Shown piece by piece: positions 33,859 to 45,573 of a stretch of DNA of 64,000 nt. The position numbers and the translations under genes were made by a program. How positions within the stretch are numbered: position 1 is the first letter of the stretch; each line of letters begins with the position of its first letter. The DNA is from Typhlomys cinereus (taxonomy: Eukaryota > Chordata > Mammalia > Rodentia > Platacanthomyidae). Under the pieces are notes generated by a model, which was given only the letters and a program-made list of their open reading frames with translations, did not search any database and had not been told where the DNA came from. Where the stretch lies: assembly GCA_023101885.1 (NCBI GenBank), contig JALPQD010000408.1, positions 1 through 64,000 on the forward strand, written 5' to 3'.

Positions 33859-35919
33859 CACAACAGACATCTTTTTTTTTTTTATTAAAAATTTAATTAT
33901 ACATTTAAAAATTTTTTACCAGTTCCCTCCCTCCCCCCTCTTCCCCCTCCCCTTCCCCCAGTGCCTCCCCCCCAATTCCCAGAGAGTCCTTTATTGTGTA
34001 CGCCTAACTCTCCATTGGGTCCTCCTCTCCGATGACATACAAGGACCCAGTGGCATTTCCATAAGCCCTTTCTCTTGTTCCCCTTAAGCATAAGATCACT
34101 ACTATGGCTGTCAATCCCTTGCCTCCAGGGGTCTCGGTGCCCTTAACAGATGCTAGACTTTATGAGGGCAACAGTGCGCTGGACATTGCGCAGGGCATGC
34201 AAAGTTCCATTATGATTGCTTTGGCCCCAACTATTGTTGAGAATCTTGCAAATCGTTGCTCCTCCCATCCTTTTGCTCTTACAATCTTACCGCCCCCTCT
34301 TCCGCAAATGTCCCTGAGCTCCAGGATGGGGAGAGATTAGGCTGTCCTAGTTCTATGTGATTGATATAGAGTCTCTGAAGTTCTGGATTGTGGTTTGTTG
34401 ATTTTCTTTTGCAGTTTTGCTGCTCCTGCAATTCCCTTCACTCCATTGTGCTGGGCACTGTATGTCACCCCTTGCAGACCTTGATGGAGGCCTATTTTCT
34501 CTGCTGTAACATGGTCTCCTCTCTCCTTGTTTCTGGTGTGGCCCTCCTAACCCATCTCTCTTGTTCATAATCCTTGCAATTACTGTGTTACATAGGTTTA
34601 CTTTTGAGTGTCTCAATGTGGGCTGGGTGAGTTTGGTACTAGGAGCCACCTATTAGGGAGTACATATGGCGCTTAATTTTCTGGGTTTGGGATACTTCAC
34701 TTAATATAATTCTTTCTAATGACATCCATTTCCCAGCAAATTCCAGTAATTCATCATTTTTGATGGCTGAGTAGTACTCCATTGTATAGATGTAGCACAG
34801 TTTCCTTATCCACTCGTCAACTGTTGGACATTTAGGTTGATTCCATGACTTTGCTATTGTAAACAGTGCTGCTATGAACATGGTCGTACTTGTGCTATCG
34901 AGGCGAACCTCTGCTGCATGGGGGGTTATTCCCAAAAGTGGGATAGCAGGGTCATATGGCATTTCAATCTTTAATTTCTTTAAGAATCTCCAGACGGCTC
35001 GCCAGAGTGGCTGTATGAGCCTGCATTCCCACCAACAATGTAGGAGAGTTCCCCTCTCTCCACATCCTCTCCAGCATTTGTCGTTGTTTGTATTGTGGAT
35101 TTTTGCCATCCTGACCGGGGTGAGATGATATCTCAGGGAAGTTTTGATTTGCATTTCCCTGATGGCGAAGGAAGTGGAGCATTTTTTAAGATAATTGTTA
35201 GACATTTTAATTTCATCCCTGGTAAAGTTTCTTTGAAGTTCCAGGGCCCATTTTTTAATTGGGCCAGTGTTTTCCTTGGAGTTTAATTTTCTAAGTTCTT
35301 TGTGCACTCTGGACAGTAGAGCTCTGTCAGATATGTGGTTAGTGAAGATTTTCTCCCATTCTGTGGGTTGCCTTTGAGCTCGTGTGACAATCTCTTTATC
35401 TGAACAGAAGCTCTTTAATTTCACAAGATCCCAACTGTTGAGAGTTGGTAGCAGTGACTGTGCCATTGGATGTCTGTTTAGGAAGTGTTGGCCTAGCCCA
35501 ATCAGCTCAAGGGAGTTCCCTATCCTTTCAACTATGGTTTTTAAAGTCTCTGGCCTGATATCAAGGTCCTTGATCCATTTGGAATTAAGTCTTGTACATG
35601 GTGACAAGTACGGGTCCAGCTTTAATCTTCTGCATGTGGAGATCCAGTTTTGCCAGCACCATTTGTTGAAGATGCTGTTCTTTTTCCATTGGATTCTTTG
35701 GGCCCCTTTGTCAAAGACCAAATGGCTATAACTTTGTGGGCTTATATCTGGGTCTTCAATCCTTATCCATTGATCTGTGTGTCTATTTTGGAGCCAGTAC
35801 CAGGCTGTCTTTATAACTATGGATTTGTAGTATAGACTTAGGTTTGGTAGGGTAATACCTCCAGCTGTGTTTTTGTTACTCAGGATTGTTTTTGCTATCC
35901 TGGGCACAACAGACATCTT
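33859..35919 (-). mobile_element. Recent 5'-truncated L1, 2.03 kb
   Basis: Insertion 33874-35904 between perfect 15-bp repeats cacaacagacatctt (33859-33873, 35905-35919). It carries a T-run, the C-rich 3' UTR block and the ORF2 C-terminal third. Confidence 0.96.
34639..35904 (-). pseudogene. L1 ORF2 C-terminal fragment, frame intact
   Basis: About 420 codons of the ORF2 protein without a stop or frameshift, ending at the natural stop (34639). It includes the cysteine-rich motif C-x3-C-x7-H-x4-C ('[18 protein letters not shown]'). The endonuclease and reverse transcriptase domains were never copied, so it cannot mobilise anything. The intact frame and perfect target repeat indicate a recent insertion. 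Confidence 0.9.
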
Positions 35920-36103
35920 GGAGGCTGAGAGCTGCCTGACTCCTTGCTTCAAAAGCAGTCTTCTCCTGGAGGTAGGGTGGGATTAATCTACCTTAAGGCC
36001 CACCCCCTGTGACTGCCTTCCTCCAGCAAGGCTCCACCTCTCAAAGGTGCCATGACCTTCCCATTTACATGAGACGGTGGGGGACACATTTCAAATCATG
36101 ACA

Positions 36104-36536
36104 CTCTATATGTTACCAATAAATTCATGACCAAACAGTTTATAGAGGAACAAAGTTTTATTCTGGATTACAAGTGCCAGTTACAGTTCTTAATCCAGCT
36201 TGGTAGGAGAGGTCCACACCAATACCAGGGACCGAGGGAACTGGTCACACCATATCCATATATCCACAGGACTACTGAGAGAGGGACAATCCCTACTTGC
36301 CAGACCAGCCTGTCTGGCAAAATATACTGAAGGATGCCAACTTCCTTAACCAGTTTCCTCCATCTTATCCCCCTGCCCAAGGCCTGGTACCACCCACCAT
36401 GGGATGGGCCTTCCCAAGTCAATCAGACAATCTCCTCAGGTTTGCCCAGGACTCAACTTAACTATCAATTCTTCACAACTGTACCCAGAGCTCCAGCCTT
36501 CAGCTGTCAACTTGACAGAGGTGTTTAACTAGGACA
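36104..36536 (-). mobile_element. LTR of the 8531 family, antisense
   Basis: Minus-strand start 'tgtcctagttaaacacctct', then 'cccatggtgggtggtaccag', 'ttgccagacaggctggtctg' and 'aataaaactttgttcctc'. Its 3' end seems displaced by the adjacent MaLR-type insertion. Confidence 0.72.
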
Positions 36537-36644
36537 GATAGCAGCCTCAAAACTTAGAGAGCTGAAAGCACTGCTTTATACTCTATTATGAATTGGTAAG
36601 GAAGATGGGACTAAAGGAATAGGTGAGGAAAAATGTGCTCAGGA

Positions 36645-36855
36645 GCTGGGGGAGTGGTGAGGCACCTCTGAAATCCCAGCACCGTGGAGGCAGAGACAGA
36701 AGGATGGGAAGTTCAAGACCAGCCTAGACTACATAGCAATGTCTTCCAAAACCAAACCCAAACAAAGAAGAGCCAAGAGTGCAAATCGGCGAGTGCTGTG
36801 AGCACTTGCCCACACCTGGGTCTCATCCCAGCACGCAAACAAACCAAGAATAGAA
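36645..36855 (+). repeat. B1-ID composite (B1-dID-like) SINE
   Basis: B1 body ('gaaatcccagcaccgtggag', 'gttcaagaccagcctagact'), linker 'ccaaaaccaaacccaaacaa', then an ID-like half lacking its first part ('gagcacttgcccacacctgg', 'gtctcatcccagcacgcaaa'). B1 followed by a deleted ID is the B1-dID plan. Confidence 0.65.
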
Positions 36856-37416
36856 GATGGGCTCGAAGAGAAGTTCCAGGACACATGACTCACGAAGGAG
36901 GATGCTAGGATCAGAATGTGACCCCTTGACTCCAAAGGAATCACACTTGGTTGGGCTCCTCTGGGTAAAGAGCTGGCTCTTTGTGGACACACATACATGG
37001 AATATTTCAGTAAATGTTACAATCCTATTAGATACTGCAGGCAACTCCCATTACCCAGGCGTCCCCAATAAATGAGCAGGACCAACAAGCATGCTCCCTG
37101 GACCACACGGAGTTCCAAGAGCATCACAGAGAAATCCAGAATACAGGTTTCCACACTCCAGTGCTCGCATTCCTATAGAATTTACTCCTCTCTGCTTTTG
37201 TCTCCTTACCTCTAAGATATATTTAAAATTGGGAATTTTGATGGATTTGAGATATGTCATAGAAGATAATTAATTTTAGCTGTTTTTGTTAGTTAGCAAA
37301 TGGTTTCTCCTGCTGGACCATCTGTCTACATTGCTCTCACTTTGAGTTTGACATTCACTGCACAAGGTTTCATTTCTCTTTATACTGGCTTTGGCCTGTG
37401 ACAGATGATTTCCTTC
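36856..37416. other. Unassigned non-coding DNA
   Basis: No recognised feature. Confidence 0.5.
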
Positions 37417-38683
37417 ACAAAATTTATTTCTTTTTTTTTTTTTATTTCCACTCATACAAACTTAACAGGTATACCGGTCCCCCCCTCCCTCCAACGCACC
37501 ATCCCCCTGTGCCCCCCACCCCCCCTTCCCTCCCCATCCCCCAGTGCCTCCCCCTCCCATCCCTGGAGCCTCCTTTAATGATCATGCCAAACTCTCCTCT
37601 GGGTCCTCCTCTCCGATGAGGTGCAAGGACCCAGGGGCATTTCCCAGAACTGTTTCCTGTGTTCCCTTTAAGCATAGGAACACTACTATGGCTGTCAATC
37701 CCTTGCCTCCAAGGATCCTAGTGCCTTTAGCAAATGCTAGACTTTGTGGGGTCAATAGTGTGTAGGACATTACGCAGGGCATGCAAAGTCCAATTATAAT
37801 TGCTTCGGCCCTAGCTTGTGTGGAGATTCTTACATATCGTTATTCCTCCCATCCTTGTGCTCTTACAATCTTACTGCCCCCTCTTCTGCAAATTTCCCTG
37901 AGCTTCAGGATGGGGAGAGATTAGGCTGGCCTAGTTCCAAGTGGTTGATATAGAGTCTCTGAAGTTCTGGATTGTGGTTCGTTGATTTTCTTTTGCAGTT
38001 TTGCTGCTCCTGCAATGCCCTTCACTCCATCCTGATGGGTATTGGATATCACCCCTGGCCAGAGATAAAAACCTGTTAAATTAAAGTCTTGTTATAAGAG
38101 TATATTTAAAGGTAGATGTAATAAAAGTAGGAATCCACGGTGAGGGAGGGGTCAATCACCCATTTGCAAAATGGTTTCTTTCTATCTGCCAGAATATATG
38201 CCCTCCCCTTCTGGTAAGATCACACCCCATCAGTTGTAAATGATCAGGAAGGAAAGTCTGTGAACTTAATCAGATGTCTCCTTACTTACTTGCAGTCCTT
38301 GATGGAGGCCTATTTTCTCTGCTGTAACATGGTCCCCTCTCTCCTTGTTACTGGTGTGTCCCTCTTTCCCCATCCCTCCTGTTCATAATCTTTGCAATTA
38401 CTGTAGGTATTACAGAGATTTATCTTTGAGTGTCTCTAAGTGGGTTTGGTACTAGGAGCCACCTATTAGGGAGTACATACGGCACTTAATTTTCTATGTC
38501 TGGGATACATCACTCAATATATTTGTTTTTAATTCCATCCATTTCCCGGTAAATTCCAGTAATTCATCATTTTTGATGGCTGAGTAGTATTCCATTGTAT
38601 AGATGTACCACATTTTCCTTATCCACTCGTCAACTGTTGGACATTTGGGTTGATTCCATGACTTTGCTAACAAAATTTATTTC
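37417..38683 (-). mobile_element. 5'-truncated L1, 1.24 kb
   Basis: Insertion 37431-38669 between perfect 14-bp repeats acaaaatttatttc (37417-37430, 38670-38683). It holds the 3' UTR and only the last stretch of ORF2. Its 3' UTR is the long form, with the 'agagataaaaacctgttaaa' segment that is missing from the 33.9-kb and 49-kb copies. Confidence 0.95.
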
Positions 38684-39019
38684 ATTTATCATGTCTCTGT
38701 TCTTAGGATCCACGCACATCTCCACCCCTTTCTGGTTTCATAGTGAAGAATCTCTCGGGAAACCCTCCTTCCCAGCAGGCCCGGCCATTCTCCCAGGCGG
38801 GTCCTGCTTCTGAGAGCTCCAGGCAGCTCTAAGTGAGGGTGGAGACACTCCGCACCTTGCTTCTCCGAGCACGTGTACCCAAAGGGAAGGGGCTCTTGAG
38901 GTGCCGACTGCTGTGCGTTAATCTCCTTGCACGTCGTCTCCTCCCTCCGGCTTTCATTGTGCTCAGCTCCTGAGCCAGTTCCTCCCTCTTACCCACCCGC
39001 ACAGGACCTGGTCCCGCCC
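38684..39019. other. Unassigned non-coding DNA
   Basis: GC-richer than its surroundings; nothing recognised. Confidence 0.45.
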
Positions 39020-39135
39020 ACATCTTCTACATAGCAGTGCCTTCCTCGTCTCCAAAACCAAACCCAAACAGAGAAGAACTGGAGAACAGACCAATGAGTG
39101 CTGTGAGCGCTTGCCCACGCCCTGGGTCTCATCCC
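39020..39135 (+). repeat. B1-ID composite fragment
   Basis: 'ctacatagcagtgccttcct' through 'ccaaaaccaaacccaaacag' and 'gtgagcgcttgcccacgccc' repeats the linker and ID half of the element at 36645-36855. Confidence 0.6.
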
Positions 39136-40149
39136 ACCTGTCCTACCACCAACTTCTGATCCAAAAATCCCTCGATGGATTAGGGAACTCACAGTGCCCT
39201 CTGGCCAGCCAGCTTCTGTCACCAGAAGGGCCCAGAGCAACCACAGCTCCCTCAGTTTAGAGCACGTGCTTTTCACCGCCGCATGCTCGGTCTTTCTCCT
39301 CCTCCCCCTTAGCACATACATGATCCTAAGCAGGTCGCATCTGACTGGCCCTTGGACTAATCCAAGTATTTGTTTCCTTCTCAGAAGCTGAAAGGAGTGC
39401 TATGCTCCAAGAGTAAGGGATTGTCTTTATTTGGAGACGACAAATATTTTTCTAGTGAGCTCCTTGAACCAAGAGGTCTTAGGAGCGCCAGTCTTTGTGA
39501 TACTGTTTGAAAGAAAAACTCATCGTCAACCCCCTTCCTGATGTTTATTACAGAAAAGCACAACCGATCAAAATGCAGAAAACAAGTGACTTCATTCAGG
39601 CCCTAAACAGGACATCTAAACCCCCTCAACATAGCACACGCACTAAGGCTCGGTAACACCTAGGAAAAGGGGGTGGTGAGAGTCTAAGAGCTCGAAGTGG
39701 GGTGGCAGCCAGACATTATCTTTTGGTTATGACAGGGCTGTTGCATCCATGAAGACATGTATATTTCTGCAAGACCTGCGCAGGATTTGTCTTACCAACA
39801 TGTCACTACAGAAGGGAAAAGATTCCGAGAAGCTCCCCACCTGCCTAGAGAATAACCAAGGTTAATGGGGTGAGTGCGTTCCTCAGTGGTGTGCCGACTG
39901 ATACACGATTCATGCTCCGGCAAGAACTCAGGCACTTGCCATCTAAGGCAACCCAGATGAAACTCAGTGGGCCATATACAAAAATGTGAAAATAGGAGGG
40001 AGACTGGCAGGGAAGAAGGATTGTGTGGGGAAAGGAGGGAGGACGGGATTGGGGATTAAGTTGTGAAAATATAAATTCACTACATGTAGGTATGAGACTC
40101 TAAAATAATTTTTTAAAAATTCAAAAAGCTTATTTTTTGGTAAAAGACT
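39136..40149. other. Unassigned non-coding DNA
   Basis: About 1 kb, nothing recognised. Confidence 0.5.
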
Positions 40150-40577
40150 AACCAAAAAGGACTAAGGCAGGAGGATCACCACTTGGAGGTGAGACTGAAA
40201 CTACATAGCATCCTGGGCTATGATTTTGTCTAGAAATTGATAAGTGAACAAATTTCCTGTAACATTTTTGTAGCTCAGGTTGGCCTGGACCTTGGTATGT
40301 AGCTTAGACTGGCCTTGAATTCCTGATCCTTCTATCTTTATCTCCCAAGTGCTGGGATTACAGGTATGTCCACTAAAACTAGTTCGGTAGTAGTTAACTT
40401 TTAAAGACTGTGTTTATTTGGGGGGGAGAGAGGACTTGTGTCCCACAGTTGTATCACATTGCATGGGTAGAGGTCCGAGGACAACTTTCCTTCTACCATG
40501 TGGACTTCTGGGGACTCAAACTCAGGTCTCCAGGTTTGAGAGCAGGAGCCTTACCCACTGAGCTCTCTCACTGGTCC
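40150..40577 (-). repeat. Cluster of B1 and B3 SINE remnants
   Basis: A short sense B1 scrap at 40160-40240 ('aaggcaggaggatcaccact'), an antisense B1 at 40268-40378 ('gtagctcaggttggcctgga' ... 'gtgctgggattacaggtatg') and an antisense B3 at 40400-40577 ('ggtccgaggacaactttcct' ... 'ctgagctctctcactggtcc'). Confidence 0.75.
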
Positions 40578-41327
40578 CAGTAGTAGTTAAGTTTGATGGT
40601 TGCTCTTGACAACCTTTACCTTAGTAGAAGAGATGGGCGCGTGCCAGCAGCTTAAGCCCATAGCTCTGGCGAGCAGACCAGTTGTCCCTCCAGCGTTTAG
40701 ACAGAAGCTTGAGCCAGCGTTTCTTCATTTTTAACGCATGTGGGTGCTTCAAAGTCCTGGTAAAACTCCAGAGCCACAATCCAGGAATTTCCCTCTCTTG
40801 AAGACATTCAAACCGCATGCAGTGGCTTATCAAATGAGCGTGCAGTGCTTAGGTAGTTATTGGGCTGAAATTAAGCTGCCCACAAATCTCATAACAGTCT
40901 CTCAGCGGTTGTCTGGTTAAGGCAGAGAGAGATCTTCTGAAAATGTGCTAGCTTAAGTTCTTTTTTTTGCTCTGGGGGGGGTAAGCAGATGCAGGATTTG
41001 AGGACTGTGGAAAAGTTATTCTTTCATAAGCATGAAAAGGAGAGTTTGGAGTCAAGCCAGAGATACTTATCCACCCTGCACTGGGGAGCCCGCAGTGTGC
41101 CCAGTGAGTGAAGGACAGAAAGCCTCATGGGTCATGGGGACAGCTGGGTGTCCATATGTTCTCTTACAGCTTTACAGGATCCACCCGAAGGCTTATCAGC
41201 AAGCTGCTTCTTGGGGTCATCTTTCCTCCTTCTTCCTTATTTGTGAGGACAGTCATACATTGAAAAAAATCCTCCAGTCTCTGAATGCACAGACTCTTTT
41301 TGATGTCTCAGAAGCCAGGGGACATGG
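40578..41327. other. Unassigned non-coding DNA
   Basis: Nothing recognised. Confidence 0.5.
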
Positions 41328-41693
41328 AAGAATGCATGAAGACTGGGCTGAAGAGGTGGCTCAGGAGTTAAGACTCTGCCTTGCAAGCCAAAGGACCTGA
41401 GTTCAGATCCCAGGTCCCACATAAGAACACCAGGCAGAAAGGGCATTGACCCTCAAACCTGGCCCTGTTGGGCAGAGTCTAGGAATTCCAGAGCAAAGCA
41501 AAAAGGAGGTAAAAGCAATCCAGGATGATTCCCAAAGTCACCCTTGGTTCCCCACAGGGATGCATACACAGGAAGGAAGGAAGGAAGGAAGGAAGGAAGG
41601 AAGGAAGGAAGGAAGGAAGGAAGGAAGGAAGGAAGGAAGGAAGGAAGGAAGGAAGGAAGGAAGGAAGGAAGGAGTTAAAAGAATGCATGAAGA
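41328..41693 (+). mobile_element. tRNA SINE whose tail is (GGAA)n
   Basis: Older-subfamily SINE 41343-41678 between perfect 15-bp repeats aagaatgcatgaaga (41328-41342, 41679-41693). The usual (CA)n tail is replaced by about 25 perfect GGAA units (41571-41672), which lie inside the target repeats and so belong to the insertion. Confidence 0.93.
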
Positions 41694-41929
41694 TATTGGC
41701 ATTTGGGGGTCAGTTGAAGTTTCTCTGTGTTTTTTCCAGTGCTTTGGCTATGCAACAGAGAGAATCTAATACTCAGACAGGAACTCTGGTCTCTGCCCTT
41801 CAGCTCACACTGCCGTCTCTCACTGTTTGATGATCCAGTGACTAGAAACTCTAGGAAGAGTGAGTCTCAGAAGTCAAGAAAGAACATTGCTGGGACATGA
41901 TTCGCTTTCCCAGACACTGTAGATAAAAA

Positions 41930-42214
41930 GGTAATTTGGGGTGGAGGTGTGGCTCAGGGGTTAAGACTGTACCTCACAAGCAAAAGGACCTGAATTCCGA
42001 TCCAGGTCTCATGTAAAAATGCTGGAAGGAAACAGTGGCCTGAACTTCTGGCCTTAGTGGGCAGAGTCCTGGGGAATCCCAGAGCAAAGCAAAAAGGAGG
42101 TAGAAGCAATCCAGGATGATTCCCAAAGTCACCCTTGGTCTTCCACAGGTCTTCCACACAGTGCCCTCTGATACACACACACAGAGAAAAAAAATTTTTT
42201 TAAATCAGGTAATT
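41930..42214 (+). mobile_element. CA-tailed tRNA SINE, older subfamily
   Basis: 41938-42206, 'ggctcaggggttaagactgt', 'gcaaagcaaaaaggaggtag', 'caggatgattcccaaagtca', short (CA)n. Flanked by aggtaatt (41930-41937 and 42207-42214). Confidence 0.85.
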
Positions 42215-45200
42215 AAGTCTTTTACGCATATATGGGATTTAAAATATAACTATTGCAGAATAATTGACCCAGAATAAGATGCTGAAACAAAGATTTAAAG
42301 TGAGTCGTTTAACAAGTTTGGGCAGATGTGTATACCCCTATGCCACCTCCACTCTCAAAATGATCAACACCTGTCATTTCCTGCTCCTTTGTCATCTGTC
42401 CTTCCCATCTCTCCTGGCCCTTGGTCCCAGGCAATGATAGACCTGCTTTCTGTCACTATGATAGGTTGCTTTGCACTTTCCAGACTTTTATAATGAATGA
42501 AATCGCACAGCACACGTTTGCTATCTTGTCTGGTTTCTTTCACATTCACTAGGTATGACTATTGTGAAATTGAGATTCATGTTATCAGACTACATATCAG
42601 TAATTCAGCCACTCACGCATGGGGTGCATGTCAGAGTTTGGTTCTCCATTCTAGTTGTTTCTAATTTGGGCAGTCACAAACAACGCCGCCTTGAATATTT
42701 GTGTCTAGGTCTTTGTATAAACATTAACGTAATGGACAGAATGATTGTGTGTTTGGTATCAGGAGATAGAGCCTCTGGGGATTAATTAGGTATGAGACCT
42801 GAGCTCCTGCAAGTAGGGTTTTTGTTCTTATAAAAGGGAATCAGAGAATAGCTTGCTGTCTTACTGCTCTGTGGAATAGGGTGAAACCATGGCCATCTAC
42901 AAACCAGAAAATAGACCCTCTTAGACACTGAATGTTTTACCATCTTGATTTTGGAATCCCCAACTTTCAGGACTGTGAGAAATAAATTCTTTTTGTTCTT
43001 TTTTTAAAATTTTTCTCCTACATTTTATTTTTTTTCCTAATCATACAAACTCAATAGGTACTCCTGTCTTCTCCCTCCCCCCTTCTCTCCCCAGTCATCC
43101 ACCACTGCGCTCTCCCCCCTTACCCCTTCCTTTCATCTCTCTTCATCCCTCCCCCTCTCCCTGTGCCTCCCATCCCTGGAGTATCCTTTTGTGTGAATGC
43201 CAAACCTCCCTCTAAGTCCTCCACCCTTGTGAGGGTTCAGGACTCAGTGGCATAGCCTGGAGCCCCTTCTTGGGCTCCCCGTTAGTATGGGAACTCTATT
43301 ATGACTATTTAATCCCCTTCCTCTAAGGATCCTATTGCCTGGAGCCTTCTCCGCTGTGATCCATGCTAGACTTTGAGGGTCGTTGACATGTCAGTCATTG
43401 CACAAGTCAGGCAAAGTCCAATCGTGATTGCTGCAGCCCTAACTTATATGGAGTATTTTGCATATTGTTCGTCCTCTCCATCTTTAGGGTCTTACCATCT
43501 TGCTACCCCCTCTTCCACAAAGGTTCCCTGAGCTTTAGGATGGAGAGAGATTTGGCTGATCTGGTTCCAGATGAATAATGTAGGGTCTTTGGTGTTCTGA
43601 ATTATGGTTTGTTGTTGTTTTCAATTTTGCTTTTCCTGCACTTCCCTTTGGCTGCATCCCCATTGGTATCGAAGGTTACCTCCTAACCAAAGATAAAAGG
43701 CTGTTTAAATGAAGATTTTAATATAAGAGGAGACTCAAAGGTAGATGGAACAGTAGGACACAGCAGTTGGTGTGTGTTTGTGGGGAGTCAGTGTCCCATT
43801 TTCTGGATGGTTACCATCCATCTGCCAGTTCCTACATCCTCCCTGATTAGCGAGATCAAACCTGTTCAGTCCCGAATGACCAAGAAGGAAAGTGAGAGTG
43901 AGCTGCACCAGATGTTTCACTACTTACGTGCAATACTTGACCGTGGCCTATTTTCTCTACTGAAGTGTGATCCCCTATCTCCTTTCTTTTGAGACACTCC
44001 TTCCTCTTCCCTCCTGTTTATAATTTTTGTGATTACAGTAGGTATTACAGAGATTTACCTTTGAATATATCATTAAGTGGACTTGGAACTAAGATCCACT
44101 TATGAGGAAGTAGATACAGTGTCTAACTTTCTGTGTCTGGGATATTTCACTCAATACAATTTTTTCTAATTCCATCCATTTCCCAGAATTAAATTTCATT
44201 AATTCATCTTTTTTTGATGGCTGAGCATTATCCATTCATCAACTGATGGGCATTTGGGTTGATTCCATGCCTTTGCTATTGTAAATAGTGCTGCAATGAA
44301 CATGGTTGTGCTTGAGTCACTGTAGTGAATTTCTTCATTATGGGAGATTATTCCCAGAAATAGAATAACAGGGTCATATGGCATTTCAATCTTTAACTTT
44401 TTTAGAAATCGCCAAACTGATCATCAGAGTGGCTGTATGAACCTGCATTCCATCAGCAATGTAGGAGAGTTCCCTTCTCTCCACATCCGCTTCAGCATTT
44501 GGTCTTGTTTGTATTGTTGATTTTTGCCATCCTGACTCGGGTAAGATGATATCTCAGGGTAGTTTTGATTTGCATTTCCCTGATGGCTAGGGAAGTGGAG
44601 CATTTTTTAAGATATTTGTTAGATATTTCAATTTCGTCCTTGGAAAGGTTTCTTTTGAGTTCCCAGGCCCATTTTTTAATTGGGCTATTTATGTCCTTGG
44701 TGTTTAGCTTTTTAAGTTATTTATGCACTCTGGATAATAGAGCTCTATTAGATATGTGGTTAGTGAAGATTTTCTCCCATTCTGTGGGTTGCTTTTTTGC
44801 TCAGTTGACAATGTCTTTATCTGAACAGAGGCTCTTTAATTTCACAAGATCCCATTTGTTGAGTGTTGGTTCTGTACCTGTGCTATTGGATTTGTTTAAG
44901 AACTGTTGGCTTAGCCCAATCAGCTCAAGGGAGTTCCTTAGCCTTTCAACTAGGGTTTTTATGGGCTCTGGCCTAATATTAAGATCCTTGATCCATTAAT
45001 TAATTTTTGTGCATGGTGACAAGTACAGGTCCAGTTTAATCTTCTGCATGTGGATATCCAGTTTTGCCAGCACCATTTGTTGAAGATGCTGTTCTTTTTC
45101 CATTGAATATTTTTGGGCCCTTTTGTCAAAGATCAAATGGCTATAATTGTGTGGGCTTGTATCTGGGTCTTCAACCCTTATCCATTAATCTACATGTCTA

Positions 45201-45573
45201 TTTTGGAGCCAGTACCAGACTGTTTTTATTACTATGGATTTATAGTATAGATTAAGGTTTGGTATGGTGATACCTCCAGCAGTGTTTTTGTTACTCAGGA
45301 TTGGTTTTGCTCCCCTGTGCCTTTTGTGCTTCCACATGAATTTTGAGATTGTTTGGTCAATTTCTTTAAAGAATTGCTTTGGGATTTTTGATTGGTATAG
45401 TATTGAATCTATATATTGCTTTTGGTAAGACGGTTATTTTTATGATATTGATTCTGTGATCCAGGAACATGGGAGGTCTTTCCACCTTCTGGTGTCTTCT
45501 GAAATTTCTTTCTTTGGGGTTTTAAAGTTTTCATTGTAAAGGTCTCTCACTTCTTTGGTTAGACTTATACCAA

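Larger units (their letters stand above)
33695..36103 (-). mobile_element. MaLR-type LTR split by a young L1
   Basis: LTR pieces 33695-33873 and 35920-36103 read on the minus strand from 'tgtcatgatttgaaatgtgt' through 'cctttgagaggtggagcctt' to 'aagttgcttgactttgggtg' and 'gagtaactagtaca', a MaLR layout. Flanks ttcta (33690-33694) and ctcta (36104-36108) fit a 5-bp duplication with one change. It appears to sit inside the LTR at 36104-36536. Confidence 0.7.

Noticed and set aside
41571..41672. Regular repeats considered as a CRISPR array or satellite
   Set aside because: Perfect tetranucleotides without spacers in a mammalian genome; a microsatellite.
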